The translations under genes and the position numbers were made by a program. The notes under the pieces are model-generated. The model saw nothing but the letters and a program-made list of their open reading frames with translations, did no database searches and was not told the DNA's origin. A stretch of DNA of 44,124 nucleotides from Pirellulaceae bacterium. Lineage in GTDB: Bacteria > Planctomycetota > Planctomycetia > Pirellulales > Pirellulaceae. The DNA is taken from NCBI GenBank assembly GCA_016784735.1, contig JADHUC010000059.1, forward strand, positions 1-44,124. The letters run 5' to 3'. Positions 26,611-35,004 of this stretch are shown here, piece after piece (positions within the stretch are counted from its first letter, which is position 1; every line of letters starts with the position of its first letter).

Positions 26611-28602
26611 ATGGTCACTGATGATTTTAATCCATACCACGAATGGCTTGGGTTGGATAGTCAACTGAAGCAGCCCAACTACTACCAGCTCTTGGGCGTC
26701 GAGCCGGGCGAAACGAATGCGCTAATGATCTCGACTTCGGCCGAACGAGCTGCTGCCAGGGTGCGAAGCATTCGACCGGGCCCCCGCGCTGCCGAGTGGG
26801 CGAAGGTACTTGACGAAATCGCGTCGGCCAAGAATTGCCTCATGGACCCAACCCGACGTGCCCAGTACGACCGCCAGTTGGCGGCTGTTCGCCCAGGCAC
26901 CACCGGAGGTTACCGTCGTCCGGCTCCTCGCGACAAAACGGCCACTGCCCAGCCTGGGGCTGGGCAACCGAACACGTATACCACCGGCGTGCCGATGTCC
27001 GCACCAACGGTAACGCCCGTTCAGCCATCGACGGCCCCAATGCCCACAGCCCCAGCAGCAACGCCTTACCCAACTGCTGCTCAGCCCATGGCTCCCGCCG
27101 CAGGGCCGCAAATGCCGCACGGGCAGGCGACGTATCCCGGCGTCGCGCCTGGCTACGCAGCGCCAATGGCTCCAGGCACGCCGTATCCCGCGTACCAAAC
27201 GCCAGGCTCCCCCGTCATGCCAACGCCGGGTGCAGCACCCACCGCCGGTACGCCGATGGCCGCGCCGCAAGCGTATCCATCCGGCCCGCTCCAGCCATCG
27301 CCTTCGGGTCCGATGCCCGCTGGTCCCACGACTGCCCCTCAGACACCTAGTGCGGGGATGGCCCCTCACGCCGCCGGCCCCGCGGCCGGCAGTGTCGCGC
27401 CGTTGGCAGGGCACGCCGCAGGTCAATACGGCTCTACTCCGGCGGCCAATCCTACGAACGGCAACTTACCGACCGGTGTCCCACTCGGATCCGGCGCGAC
27501 CACAGTCGCTTCCACACCCGCCTCGACTAGTCCCGGTGTAAAGACCGGCAGCGAGCGATCCGCCTCGCGGATGGTGCGAAAACGGGCCGATCGTTCGAAG
27601 CAGGTACCAATGTTGGCCGCGGTCCTCGGCGGAGCCATTCTGCTGGTCGCCATCGTCCTTCTGGCCGTTCTCGGCGGAGGCGGAGGCGACGATGGCAAGA
27701 AAGGAACGGGGCAAAGACGCTCAACTTACAGTCGCCCCGCTGCACAAAGACCGATCGCGAGTCCTCGCCGGTCCGGCAGACCATCCAAATTGCCCCGCTT
27801 TAGGCCAACCGTGACAGGACCGGTAACGGAAACGCCCCGCAAAGGCAGCGAATTGCCGCAAGCTCCAGTCGTCGATCCCCCACCTGAAACGCCTCCTGCC
27901 CCGACCGAACTCCAGCCCGAACAACCGTCGAAACCGCCCGTGACGAAACTCCCGTCCGATCCGACCGTAGCCTCGCCGAAGTCAAAGACGGAATTGCCTC
28001 CTGAAATCAAGCCGGTGCCCAAGCCGACAGCTCAGCCGCAACCTGCGGAAGTTGCCACCTTGGCAACTGCGCTGAAATCAGCTCGCGCGAAGCTGGAAAG
28101 CAACGACTTTGATGGCGCGTCGGCGGAATTGAAAAAAGTGCGATCGTTGCCCAAGCTGCCGGAGCATCAGGCCAAGCACGAACGTTTACGGCTGCTGACC
28201 GAATACGCAAGCCGCTTCCATTCATCGCTGTTGGAGGCCCTTAAGAACCTGGAAGCTGGCGATGAAATCTCGGCGGGTGCCAACGCCGCGGCTGGCGTCG
28301 TCAATGTGACCGCGGACCGGATCGTCTTGAGAATCGACGGTGAGAATCGGACCTACGTCATCAACGACCTGCCGCCCGGGCTGGCCGTCGCCATCGCCGA
28401 TACATGGCTCGACCAGAATGATCCGGTGTGCCTGTTGGCGAAAGCGGCCTATTTGGCTGCTCTGAAAGACGCGCGAGACGATCGTCTGGCAAAGGCGCGC
28501 GAGTGGTTCCAGGAAGCTTCCAAAAGCGGTGTCGATATTGGAGACCTGGAAAAGGTGATCGACGACAAGTATGACGACCTGGAGAAGGACCTCGCTCCAT
28601 AG
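26611..28602 (+). CDS. J-like domain protein without HPD, proline-rich linker and membrane segment
   Basis: The ATG at 26611 follows GGAG at good spacing; the in-frame ATG 36 bp upstream has no Shine-Dalgarno. Residues 5-90 resemble a J domain: NPYHEWLGLDSQLKQPNYYQ then LLGVEPGE, ending CLMDPTRRAQYDRQL. The HPD tripeptide needed to stimulate DnaK is replaced by RPG (in RSIRPGPRA). Residues about 95-320 are low-complexity Pro/Ala/Gly/Thr. One membrane helix (VPMLAAVLGGAILLVAIVLL) lies near 331-350, then a Pro/Lys/Glu-rich stretch. The C-terminal helical region (about 490-663) resembles tetratricopeptide-type counting (LKSARAKLESNDFDGASAEL). The family is common in planctomycetes and its function is unknown. 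Confidence 0.82.
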   Translation: MVTDDFNPYHEWLGLDSQLKQPNYYQLLGVEPGETNALMISTSAERAAARVRSIRPGPRAAEWAKVLDEIASAKNCLMDPTRRAQYDRQLAAVRPGTTGGYRRPAPRDKTATAQPGAGQPNTYTTGVPMSAPTVTPVQPSTAPMPTAPAATPYPTAAQPMAPAAGPQMPHGQATYPGVAPGYAAPMAPGTPYPAYQTPGSPVMPTPGAAPTAGTPMAAPQAYPSGPLQPSPSGPMPAGPTTAPQTPSAGMAPHAAGPAAGSVAPLAGHAAGQYGSTPAANPTNGNLPTGVPLGSGATTVASTPASTSPGVKTGSERSASRMVRKRADRSKQVPMLAAVLGGAILLVAIVLLAVLGGGGGDDGKKGTGQRRSTYSRPAAQRPIASPRRSGRPSKLPRFRPTVTGPVTETPRKGSELPQAPVVDPPPETPPAPTELQPEQPSKPPVTKLPSDPTVASPKSKTELPPEIKPVPKPTAQPQPAEVATLATALKSARAKLESNDFDGASAELKKVRSLPKLPEHQAKHERLRLLTEYASRFHSSLLEALKNLEAGDEISAGANAAAGVVNVTADRIVLRIDGENRTYVINDLPPGLAVAIADTWLDQNDPVCLLAKAAYLAALKDARDDRLAKAREWFQEASKSGVDIGDLEKVIDDKYDDLEKDLAP

Positions 28603-28633
28603 GATCTTCCTCGTTTAACCGCAAGCCGGAGGC

Positions 28634-28653
28634 GTGCGCGTCTTCCCGCGCAC
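28634..28653. repeat. Short hairpin between the J-like and gluzincin genes
   Basis: Arms GTGCGCG (28634-28640) and CGCGCAC (28647-28653) enclose TCTTCC. It sits in an 82-bp gap, downstream of TTTAACCGCAAGCCGGAGGC. There is no T-run, so a role as terminator is unlikely. Confidence 0.35.
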
Positions 28654-28684
28654 ATGCAGCCGACCGGACGGAAAGGCCCGCGTT

Positions 28685-30541
28685 GTGAAGTACCTGTCAC
28701 TCTGTGTTCTTGCGTCAGCCATCCTGCTGTTGGCATTCACGGCTGTAGCGCATAGCCAGCAGACGATCACTTTACTGGGCAACGTCAATACAAACGGCGA
28801 GATCAAGTCGGTCGCGCCGGGTGTGATCGTGGTCACGGATTCCGCGGGCAAAGACACGGAGTTCAAGATCCAGGAAGAAGAAGGCGGCGTCTCGTTAGCT
28901 GGCGCCGCGGCAGTCATCAAGTTTCCCGCCACGGTCGAGGTGTCAGGCACGTTCGCGACCGAGGCGCTGACCCGTGGGACGCTGGTCCGTTTTTCCGGTC
29001 GTTTGAACCGAATTGGCCGCACGGAGGACAAGGTCGACGAGATTCTGGTTTTTGACGAAGGGACGTACCCGCTGGGTGTCGAAGTCGTGAACCAGCCGGA
29101 CGGACCCGGCAGCTTCGGAACGTGTACCATCACGAGTGAAGTCTATTCGCTGCGCAACAACCGCCTGATTGTAGCCAATCCTCAAAACGAATACGTGCGC
29201 AGCCCGCGTCTGGCGTTTGAGTTGGCCGAGGGTGTGAACATCAAGCTCCAAAGCTCGGATTTGCGTCGCGCCAAACCCGGTGACAAGGTCGTACGTTTGC
29301 TCGCAGCTCGATTCTCCACGGGCGACACGGTCATCAAGGAGTTGTCCATCGAGCTGGCTTCAAGGGCCGCACAGACCGGCAATCTCGGGACAGACGAAAC
29401 GAGTCGATACCGGCACTTGTCGGACGAGCCGGGAAAGCCGCGCGATCTGCGTTCGGCACACTTTATGCTGCACACGGACATTTCGGATCGCAACGCCAAG
29501 ATTTTATTGGACAAGCTGGAGACGATGATTGCCCTGGTCTCGGCCTACTACGGGCGTTTGCCAGCGGGGATCATCGAGTGTTACGTCGTTCGCGATCTGC
29601 AGAACTGGCCCCAGGGCATGATTCCGCCAGAGGCCGTGGCCAAGATCTCTGAACCGGCAGGCATCACGCTCTCCGTCTCGTTGGGTCGCCTGACGCGCTC
29701 GGTCGTCTACTCGTGCGAGAAACACGGTGTGGTCCAGCACGAAGCCATTCATGCTTATTGCGCCCAAACGTTCGGCAGCACGGGTCCCACTTGGTATGCC
29801 GAAGGTGTAGCGGAAATGGGACAGTACTGGAAGAAGGACCAGCCGGCCGTCGAGGTCGATCCCGTGGCGATTGACTATCTGAAGAACGCGCCGCCGAAGA
29901 GTATGCTGGATATCGTGGCGGCGGGTCAGATCACCGGCGATTCCTGGCGAGCCTACGCGTGGCGATGGGCGCTCTGCCATCTACTGGCCAACAACCCGAA
30001 CTACTCCGGCAGGTTCAAAGCCTTGGGCGTCGGCATGATGACCGAACAGCCGGGCGCGTCGTTCGAGAGCGTCTACGGCCCGGTCGCCCGCGAGATTTCG
30101 TTCGAGTACGATTTGTTCGTCAAACACCTGGACAACGGCTATCGCGCGGACCTCTGCGCGTGGCAGTGGAACCGGAAGTTCCTGTTCGTGTTGGGTACGC
30201 GATACTCGACGGCAAAGCCGACGGCCCGGTACGGCTGGCAGGCCAGCGGGATAAAGCTCCAAGACGGTCAGTCGTATGACTACGCGGCGCAAGGCACATG
30301 GAAGGTGTCGGCGACTGGCGAGGAAGTCGACGCCGACGGAAACGCCAATGGCACGGGGCGATTGCTCGGGGGCATCATGAGAGAATCTCAACTCGGCGAA
30401 CCGTTCGAACTGGGCGTCCGCGGATCGTTCGTCGCTCCGCATGATGGCGACTTGTACTTACGCTGTGGCGATTCTTGGAACCGTATTGCCGACAACGACG
30501 GTTCGATCACCGTCTATTTCCGCCGGACCCCTTCTTCGTGA
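28685..30541 (+). CDS. Secreted zinc peptidase-like (gluzincin) protein with C-terminal PA-IL/LecA-like domain
   Basis: The GTG at 28685 is chosen because a signal peptide starts there (KYLSLCVLASAILLLAFTAV) and GGAAAGG lies upstream; an in-frame ATG 51 bp earlier would bury the signal. Residues 20-240 are beta-rich and unassigned. The metalloprotease motif HEAIH is at about 351-355, followed by GPTWYAEGVAEMGQYW, giving the third zinc ligand Glu as in gluzincins (DUF1570/peptidase MA-like). Residues 515-615 resemble the galactose-binding PA-IL-like fold (GRLLGGIM, FELGVRGSFVAPHDGDLYLR, NDGSITVYF). The stop overlaps the start region of the next gene, so the two are translationally coupled. Confidence 0.84.
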   Translation: MKYLSLCVLASAILLLAFTAVAHSQQTITLLGNVNTNGEIKSVAPGVIVVTDSAGKDTEFKIQEEEGGVSLAGAAAVIKFPATVEVSGTFATEALTRGTLVRFSGRLNRIGRTEDKVDEILVFDEGTYPLGVEVVNQPDGPGSFGTCTITSEVYSLRNNRLIVANPQNEYVRSPRLAFELAEGVNIKLQSSDLRRAKPGDKVVRLLAARFSTGDTVIKELSIELASRAAQTGNLGTDETSRYRHLSDEPGKPRDLRSAHFMLHTDISDRNAKILLDKLETMIALVSAYYGRLPAGIIECYVVRDLQNWPQGMIPPEAVAKISEPAGITLSVSLGRLTRSVVYSCEKHGVVQHEAIHAYCAQTFGSTGPTWYAEGVAEMGQYWKKDQPAVEVDPVAIDYLKNAPPKSMLDIVAAGQITGDSWRAYAWRWALCHLLANNPNYSGRFKALGVGMMTEQPGASFESVYGPVAREISFEYDLFVKHLDNGYRADLCAWQWNRKFLFVLGTRYSTAKPTARYGWQASGIKLQDGQSYDYAAQGTWKVSATGEEVDADGNANGTGRLLGGIMRESQLGEPFELGVRGSFVAPHDGDLYLRCGDSWNRIADNDGSITVYFRRTPSS

Positions 30542-30546
30542 ATCAC

Positions 30547-31839
30547 ATGACCGACGTCACTTCGCAGGGCCTTCACGTCCTGACCAAACCGATCGGTCCG
30601 ATCTGCAACTTGGACTGTGAATACTGCTTCTATTTGCACAAGGATCAGTTGTACGGTGGCGGCGAACGTTGGCGCATGTCGGACGAAACGCTGGAAGCCT
30701 ACCTTCGGCAAACTGTCGAAGCCCAGCCGGACATGGTCGACGAAATCACGTTCGCCTGGCAAGGCGGCGAGCCGACGTTGATGGGTGTTGAGTTCTACGA
30801 ACGGGCCGTTGAGCTGCAGAGGAAGCTCGTCCCCGCCAACAAACGAATTCAGAACACGATTCAGACCAACGGCGTGTTGCTGGATGACCGTTGGTGCGAG
30901 TTTCTCCGCGCGAACCGCTTTCTGGTCGGGCTGTCCATCGACGGCCCCGCAGAACTGCACGACCGCTATCGTCGCGACAAGCAGGGCCGACCAACGTTCG
31001 AGGCAGTGCTTCGCGGGCTGAAGCTACTGGAGAAGCACGGCGTCGAGTATAACTTGCTGATCGCAGTCAACCGTCACAACGGCGATCACGGCCGTCGCGT
31101 CTACACTTATTTGCGCGACAACGGTGCGCATTTCGTCCAGTTCATTCCCATCGTGGAAAGACGCGCGGTCGGCACCAACCCAGTCAGTTCACGCAGCGTC
31201 CAGCCGGAGCAATTCGGCGATTTCCTGATCGAGGTGTTCGACGAATGGATTCATCGCGACGTGGGCCGCGTATACGTCCAGATCATCGAAGAAGCCGTCC
31301 GCGCATGGCTCGGTTTGGAACCAGCATTGTGTCTCTTCCGTCGCCAGTGCGGCCGAGCGATCGTTTTGGAGCACAACGGCGACTTGTACAGTTGCGACCA
31401 CTTCGTCGATCCGAACTACAAACTGGGCAACATCCACGATCGACCAATTATCGAACTGGCTAACGGCGACGGGCAGGTCCGCTTCGGGCAGGACAAGGAA
31501 GCCGCCTTACCCGAATACTGTCGCCAATGCGATGTCCGCTTCGTCTGCAACGGCGAATGCCCCAAGAATCGTTTCATCAAGACTCCCGATGGCGATACAA
31601 GCCTGAACTATCTATGCGCCGGCTATCGCAAGTTCTTCCGCCATGTCGATCCGACCATGAGAATGATCGTCGACGAAATTAAACAGGGCCGCCAAGCGGC
31701 CAACGTGATGCATCGGCTGAACGCCGAACGACGCGCAAAGAAGAAACAGGTCCCATACGTCAGCGGGCCCCCTGGCCGCAACGATCCATGCCCATGCGGT
31801 TCGGGCAAGAAATACAAGAAGTGCTGCATGCGGCGGTGA
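30547..31839 (+). CDS. Anaerobic sulfatase-maturase-like radical SAM/SPASM enzyme with C-terminal SEC-C motif
   Basis: The radical SAM motif CNLDCEYC is at about 20-27 after GLHVLTKPIGPI, as in anaerobic sulfatase-maturating enzymes. FAWQGGEPTLMG and FLVGLSIDGP are further family hallmarks. Later cysteines (CLFRRQCGR, YSCDHF, EYCRQCDVRFVCNGECPKNR, LCAGY) fit two auxiliary SPASM clusters. anSMEs oxidise a Cys or Ser of sulfatases to formylglycine. The last 20 residues carry a SEC-C zinc motif (NDPCPCGSGKKYKKCC), as on SecA. No sulfatase gene is in the window. The ATG at 30547 follows the peptidase stop (30539-30541) by 5 bp; a GTG at 30538 overlaps that stop and is an alternative. Confidence 0.92.
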   Translation: MTDVTSQGLHVLTKPIGPICNLDCEYCFYLHKDQLYGGGERWRMSDETLEAYLRQTVEAQPDMVDEITFAWQGGEPTLMGVEFYERAVELQRKLVPANKRIQNTIQTNGVLLDDRWCEFLRANRFLVGLSIDGPAELHDRYRRDKQGRPTFEAVLRGLKLLEKHGVEYNLLIAVNRHNGDHGRRVYTYLRDNGAHFVQFIPIVERRAVGTNPVSSRSVQPEQFGDFLIEVFDEWIHRDVGRVYVQIIEEAVRAWLGLEPALCLFRRQCGRAIVLEHNGDLYSCDHFVDPNYKLGNIHDRPIIELANGDGQVRFGQDKEAALPEYCRQCDVRFVCNGECPKNRFIKTPDGDTSLNYLCAGYRKFFRHVDPTMRMIVDEIKQGRQAANVMHRLNAERRAKKKQVPYVSGPPGRNDPCPCGSGKKYKKCCMRR

Positions 31840-31851
31840 ACCTTTTGGTTT

Positions 31852-31937
31852 GGTTATAGATTGCTGGTTATAAATGAAGAGAGCAGCAGTTCTGTCTCCA
31901 TCCTCTGTTTCCCATTTATAACCATCAATCTATAACC
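31852..31937. repeat. Inverted-repeat element (MITE-like) next to a broken LRR gene
   Basis: A 25-bp left arm (31852-31876, beginning GGTTATAGATTG) pairs with the right arm (31913-31937, ending CAATCTATAACC) at 24 of 25 positions, around a 36-base centre. The arms are AT-rich compared with surrounding DNA. The element ends about 10 bp before recognisable LRR coding sequence. No target-site duplication was identified by eye. Confidence 0.65.
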
Positions 31938-31946
31938 AGTCTCTCG

Positions 31947-32111
31947 TTGGATCTGAGTGACACGCAGACTACCGACAAGGGGCTTGAACAGATCGAGCAC
32001 CTTGAGAATCTGGTTATGCTACAATGCCACCGAACCAATATTTCCGATGAGGGCGTGGCCCGACTGAAGAAAGCTCTACCCAACCTGGATGTTTACTACG
32101 CAGCACCATAA
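31947..32111 (+). pseudogene. 3' remnant of a leucine-rich-repeat protein gene
   Basis: Translation from 31947 gives LDLSDTQTTDKGLEQIEHLE, then NLVMLQCHRTNISDEGVARL, then KKALPNLDVYYAAP and a TAA at 32109-32111. This is the normal C-terminal end of planctomycete LRR proteins (LDLSxTxxTDxGL ... NxxISDEGV ... ALPNL). There is no start codon with a Shine-Dalgarno and the upstream frame runs into the inverted repeat at 31913-31937, so only about two repeats are left. The 5' part appears to be lost. Confidence 0.75.
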
Positions 32112-32147
32112 TCACCTTGCGCCAACCTGCGGACGGAGAACAATCCC

Positions 32148-34904
32148 ATGACCCCGGCACTTCAACTTCACAGGTGCTTACTGCCAGCGATCCTTCTCTT
32201 CGCTGTCTTGTCGAGTTTCTCGATTGCCGACGAGCCTAAGCGGTACTTGGTGCCGGCCGAGTGTATGCATCCGGAACAAGACAACTGCTTCGTCGCTTCG
32301 ATGGATTTCGGCGAGGAGGGCGATAAGTTCACGGGTAACAAGTCAATGATTGTACTGCTGGAAGACGGAAAGCCGCTCGGCCCGCCGCGTTCCGTGCATG
32401 CAGCCATTCGCGAGAAGGGGGACGGCCGGTACTCGCACTGGACGCGCGAGACGCTGTACTTCTCGTCATCGGACAACACCGATCCTCGTACCAACGGACG
32501 CAAATACGAAGTGACTTCGCGCAATCCAAGAAGCACCTTGGGAGGACTCGACAGGTTCCCCGCCACGCCGAAGGATCACATAGAACTGATCACGTCCGGT
32601 CGCCACGAATACGACATCGAAATGGGCGGCACGCTGGACATGGAGAACACCAGGACGCTTGCCAGTAGCAACTGCTACATCGCCTTTCAGAACAACGTTG
32701 CCCTGACGATCGAAAACACCGGCGACGTACCGGTCGTGAATCCGCGGCTGGTCATCAATGATCGAGGCAACTGGTACACCTTCGACAGTCTGCTGGAAGA
32801 ATTCACGCGAGGTGCAGAGACGGACCAGGAAAAGGTGTATTTGATATGGGAAAACATGCGGCAAAACACGTATCACGAGACCCCGCTGTTCGGCAATGCC
32901 CAACCGCACGATCCGGTGAAACTGTTTAACGTGTTTGGGTTTAACTTGTGCGACGACGCGGGCAATTCCGGCTGCTCGCTGTTTCACCACGCTGGATTCG
33001 TGGGATCGAAGAACCGGGCTTTGCGAGGCCACGTGCAATGCGAGGCGTGCGTCGGCGGCGCACTTCAATTCATGGACATCGACATGGATTGTTTCTACCT
33101 GGACCGGGAAAACGAATTGCCCGTCAGCGGCGATGCCTGCGCACGCGATCACGACTTGGTGCGGCGCGAACTGAACTACGGACAAGTCGTATCCGGTTTT
33201 GCCAGTAGCGACGCGCCGGCGGCGCTGTTCGGACCGGACGATCGGCTATACGACGCACAACTGCGCGGTCATGAGATTGCCTACACGCTGCGGCCAGGTG
33301 AAAAAGTCGTGTTTCGATGGGACAACATCGGCAAGTACTGCGCCGAGAGCAAGCAGTGGGCCCATCGTCCAAAGTATTATGGAAACTCGAAGTTCATCTA
33401 CCAGCCACGTCTTACCACCGACGCCGTGCAGACAGACGCCTTGTCATGCGAGGGCGTAGCGGAAGCGACCGCAACGGACAAAGAAGCCAAGCTCGCCGGA
33501 CAGACGCCCGGTGCCAACGTGACCTACGAAATCAAAACGCCCTATCCCGCATGCGGAGGCACGGTGCGGGCGAAATTCGCAGGCCGCGAGGCCGGCGACA
33601 AGTTCTCGGTTGCACTGTCGCTGGACGGCAAGAAGTGGACCGAGTTGTGGTCCGAACAAGGCGCCGGAGATCACACGGCCGAAGTTGCTTTGGATCAAGC
33701 ATTGGACATTCACAACAAACCGGCCAAGTTCCGTTACTTCGTACGCATCGGTTTGGGATCCGTTGGTACAGGGCGGAGTGCCAATCTCTGCTCGCTGGAG
33801 GTCGAAACGGACGTGCTGGCTGCCCCGACTTCGCTGCCGCGTCTGTGCCTTGGTGCGAACCGTGTTCGTTATTGGGACGAGACGCCCGGAGAGCATCAAG
33901 TGCGGATCACGCACCAGTGGAGGGAAAGTGACTCTGTCACGCCGTTGCCTCCGGTCAAAGCTCCAGAGCATCCCCAGCCTGGCGCACAGATCCAAGATTC
34001 GATCGTTACCTTCTCCTGGCCCGCGGTCGAAGGCGCCGACCGCTATCAACTGCGCGTCAGCCGGCGACCGGATTTCGCGTATCCTTACCGCCCCTGTCTG
34101 GATGTTGTTATCCCAACCACGAAATGGACCGTGCCCTACACGGGCATCTTCAGTCCGGACACAACCTACCATTGGCATCTGCGTTGTCGCGACCATTGGG
34201 GCGTCTGGGGCGACTGGAGCGACCCGTGGACCTTCACTTGGCAAGGGCCGCGCGTCCCGGTGAACGTTCGGTTCGAGCAGCAAGAGCAGACGATCACACT
34301 CCACTGGGAACCCAGTCCACGCGGCGAACGGCCGGTTCGGTACGAAGTTTACGGCAGCGACGAAAAGGGATTCTCGATCCACAAGCGGGAGCATAGTGTG
34401 CCAGGCCGCGGCGCGGTCCCGGGCAACTTCCTTGGCCAGACAGCCGATACGTCCATGGTTGTGGTCTCGCCTGAGGCGATCGAGGCGGCCGCGAACAAGG
34501 TCTTCTACCGCGTCGTGGCCATCGACGCCCATGGGACCCAGAGCGGATGTTCCGACTATGCCGAGTTGCCACACCCATTCATCTACTCGAAACCGACGGC
34601 AAACGCCAAAGTCGGCCAGACGTACGCCTATCAGGTCAAGAGCCTGCTTTCCTTGGGCGACTACCAGTGCAAACAAGATCCGTCGGTGAACAATAAGAAA
34701 TACGCCTATCGGTTCTGGGACACCGATGAGAACACGTTCAAACTGATCCAAGGTCCGCGGTGGCTAGTAATCGACGCAAAGACGGGTGTCTTAAGTGGTG
34801 AGCCGGATGCTGGCGATGTAGGCTCTGTGACAGTAAAAGTCGAGGCCACGACTCAATACGACGGTCGCGATGAGCAGCAGTTTGGTTTGGCCGTATCAGA
34901 ATAG
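32148..34904 (+). CDS. Secreted transglutaminase-like protein with FN3 and cadherin-like domains
   Basis: A 918-aa exported protein with a signal peptide (CLLPAILLFAVLSSFSIA) and GGAG before the ATG. Residues 220-330 match the transglutaminase-like fold of planctomycete proteins: KLFNVFGFNLCDDAG with Cys near 267, RGHVQCEA with His near 294, and FMDIDMDCFYLDR with Asp near 309, giving a Cys-His-Asp set. Whether it crosslinks or cleaves proteins is unknown. Residues about 610-710 and 711-810 look like fibronectin type III (VTFSWPAVEGADRYQLRVS; ITLHWEPSPRGERPVRYEVY). The last 80 residues resemble a He_PIG/cadherin-like repeat (PRWLVIDAKTGVLSGEPDAG). A close relative of its last 22 codons occurs as a remnant at 38326-38412. 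Confidence 0.82.
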   Translation: MTPALQLHRCLLPAILLFAVLSSFSIADEPKRYLVPAECMHPEQDNCFVASMDFGEEGDKFTGNKSMIVLLEDGKPLGPPRSVHAAIREKGDGRYSHWTRETLYFSSSDNTDPRTNGRKYEVTSRNPRSTLGGLDRFPATPKDHIELITSGRHEYDIEMGGTLDMENTRTLASSNCYIAFQNNVALTIENTGDVPVVNPRLVINDRGNWYTFDSLLEEFTRGAETDQEKVYLIWENMRQNTYHETPLFGNAQPHDPVKLFNVFGFNLCDDAGNSGCSLFHHAGFVGSKNRALRGHVQCEACVGGALQFMDIDMDCFYLDRENELPVSGDACARDHDLVRRELNYGQVVSGFASSDAPAALFGPDDRLYDAQLRGHEIAYTLRPGEKVVFRWDNIGKYCAESKQWAHRPKYYGNSKFIYQPRLTTDAVQTDALSCEGVAEATATDKEAKLAGQTPGANVTYEIKTPYPACGGTVRAKFAGREAGDKFSVALSLDGKKWTELWSEQGAGDHTAEVALDQALDIHNKPAKFRYFVRIGLGSVGTGRSANLCSLEVETDVLAAPTSLPRLCLGANRVRYWDETPGEHQVRITHQWRESDSVTPLPPVKAPEHPQPGAQIQDSIVTFSWPAVEGADRYQLRVSRRPDFAYPYRPCLDVVIPTTKWTVPYTGIFSPDTTYHWHLRCRDHWGVWGDWSDPWTFTWQGPRVPVNVRFEQQEQTITLHWEPSPRGERPVRYEVYGSDEKGFSIHKREHSVPGRGAVPGNFLGQTADTSMVVVSPEAIEAAANKVFYRVVAIDAHGTQSGCSDYAELPHPFIYSKPTANAKVGQTYAYQVKSLLSLGDYQCKQDPSVNNKKYAYRFWDTDENTFKLIQGPRWLVIDAKTGVLSGEPDAGDVGSVTVKVEATTQYDGRDEQQFGLAVSE

Positions 34905-34914
34905 TGAGCAGGGC

Positions 34915-34968
34915 GCCAACTCTTGGCACTCGACGTCGGAAGTCATCCGTCAAGTGCCAAGAGTTGGC
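34915..34968. repeat. Perfect 16-bp inverted repeat between convergent genes
   Basis: Arms GCCAACTCTTGGCACT (34915-34930) and AGTGCCAAGAGTTGGC (34953-34968) are exact complements around a 22-base loop. It lies between a plus and a minus gene that converge, the place for a bidirectional terminator, but no T-run follows on either strand. Confidence 0.7.
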
Positions 34969-35004
34969 CCCATCCCCCGTATGTCCAGAGTCTGCAGGAT
35001 GAAT

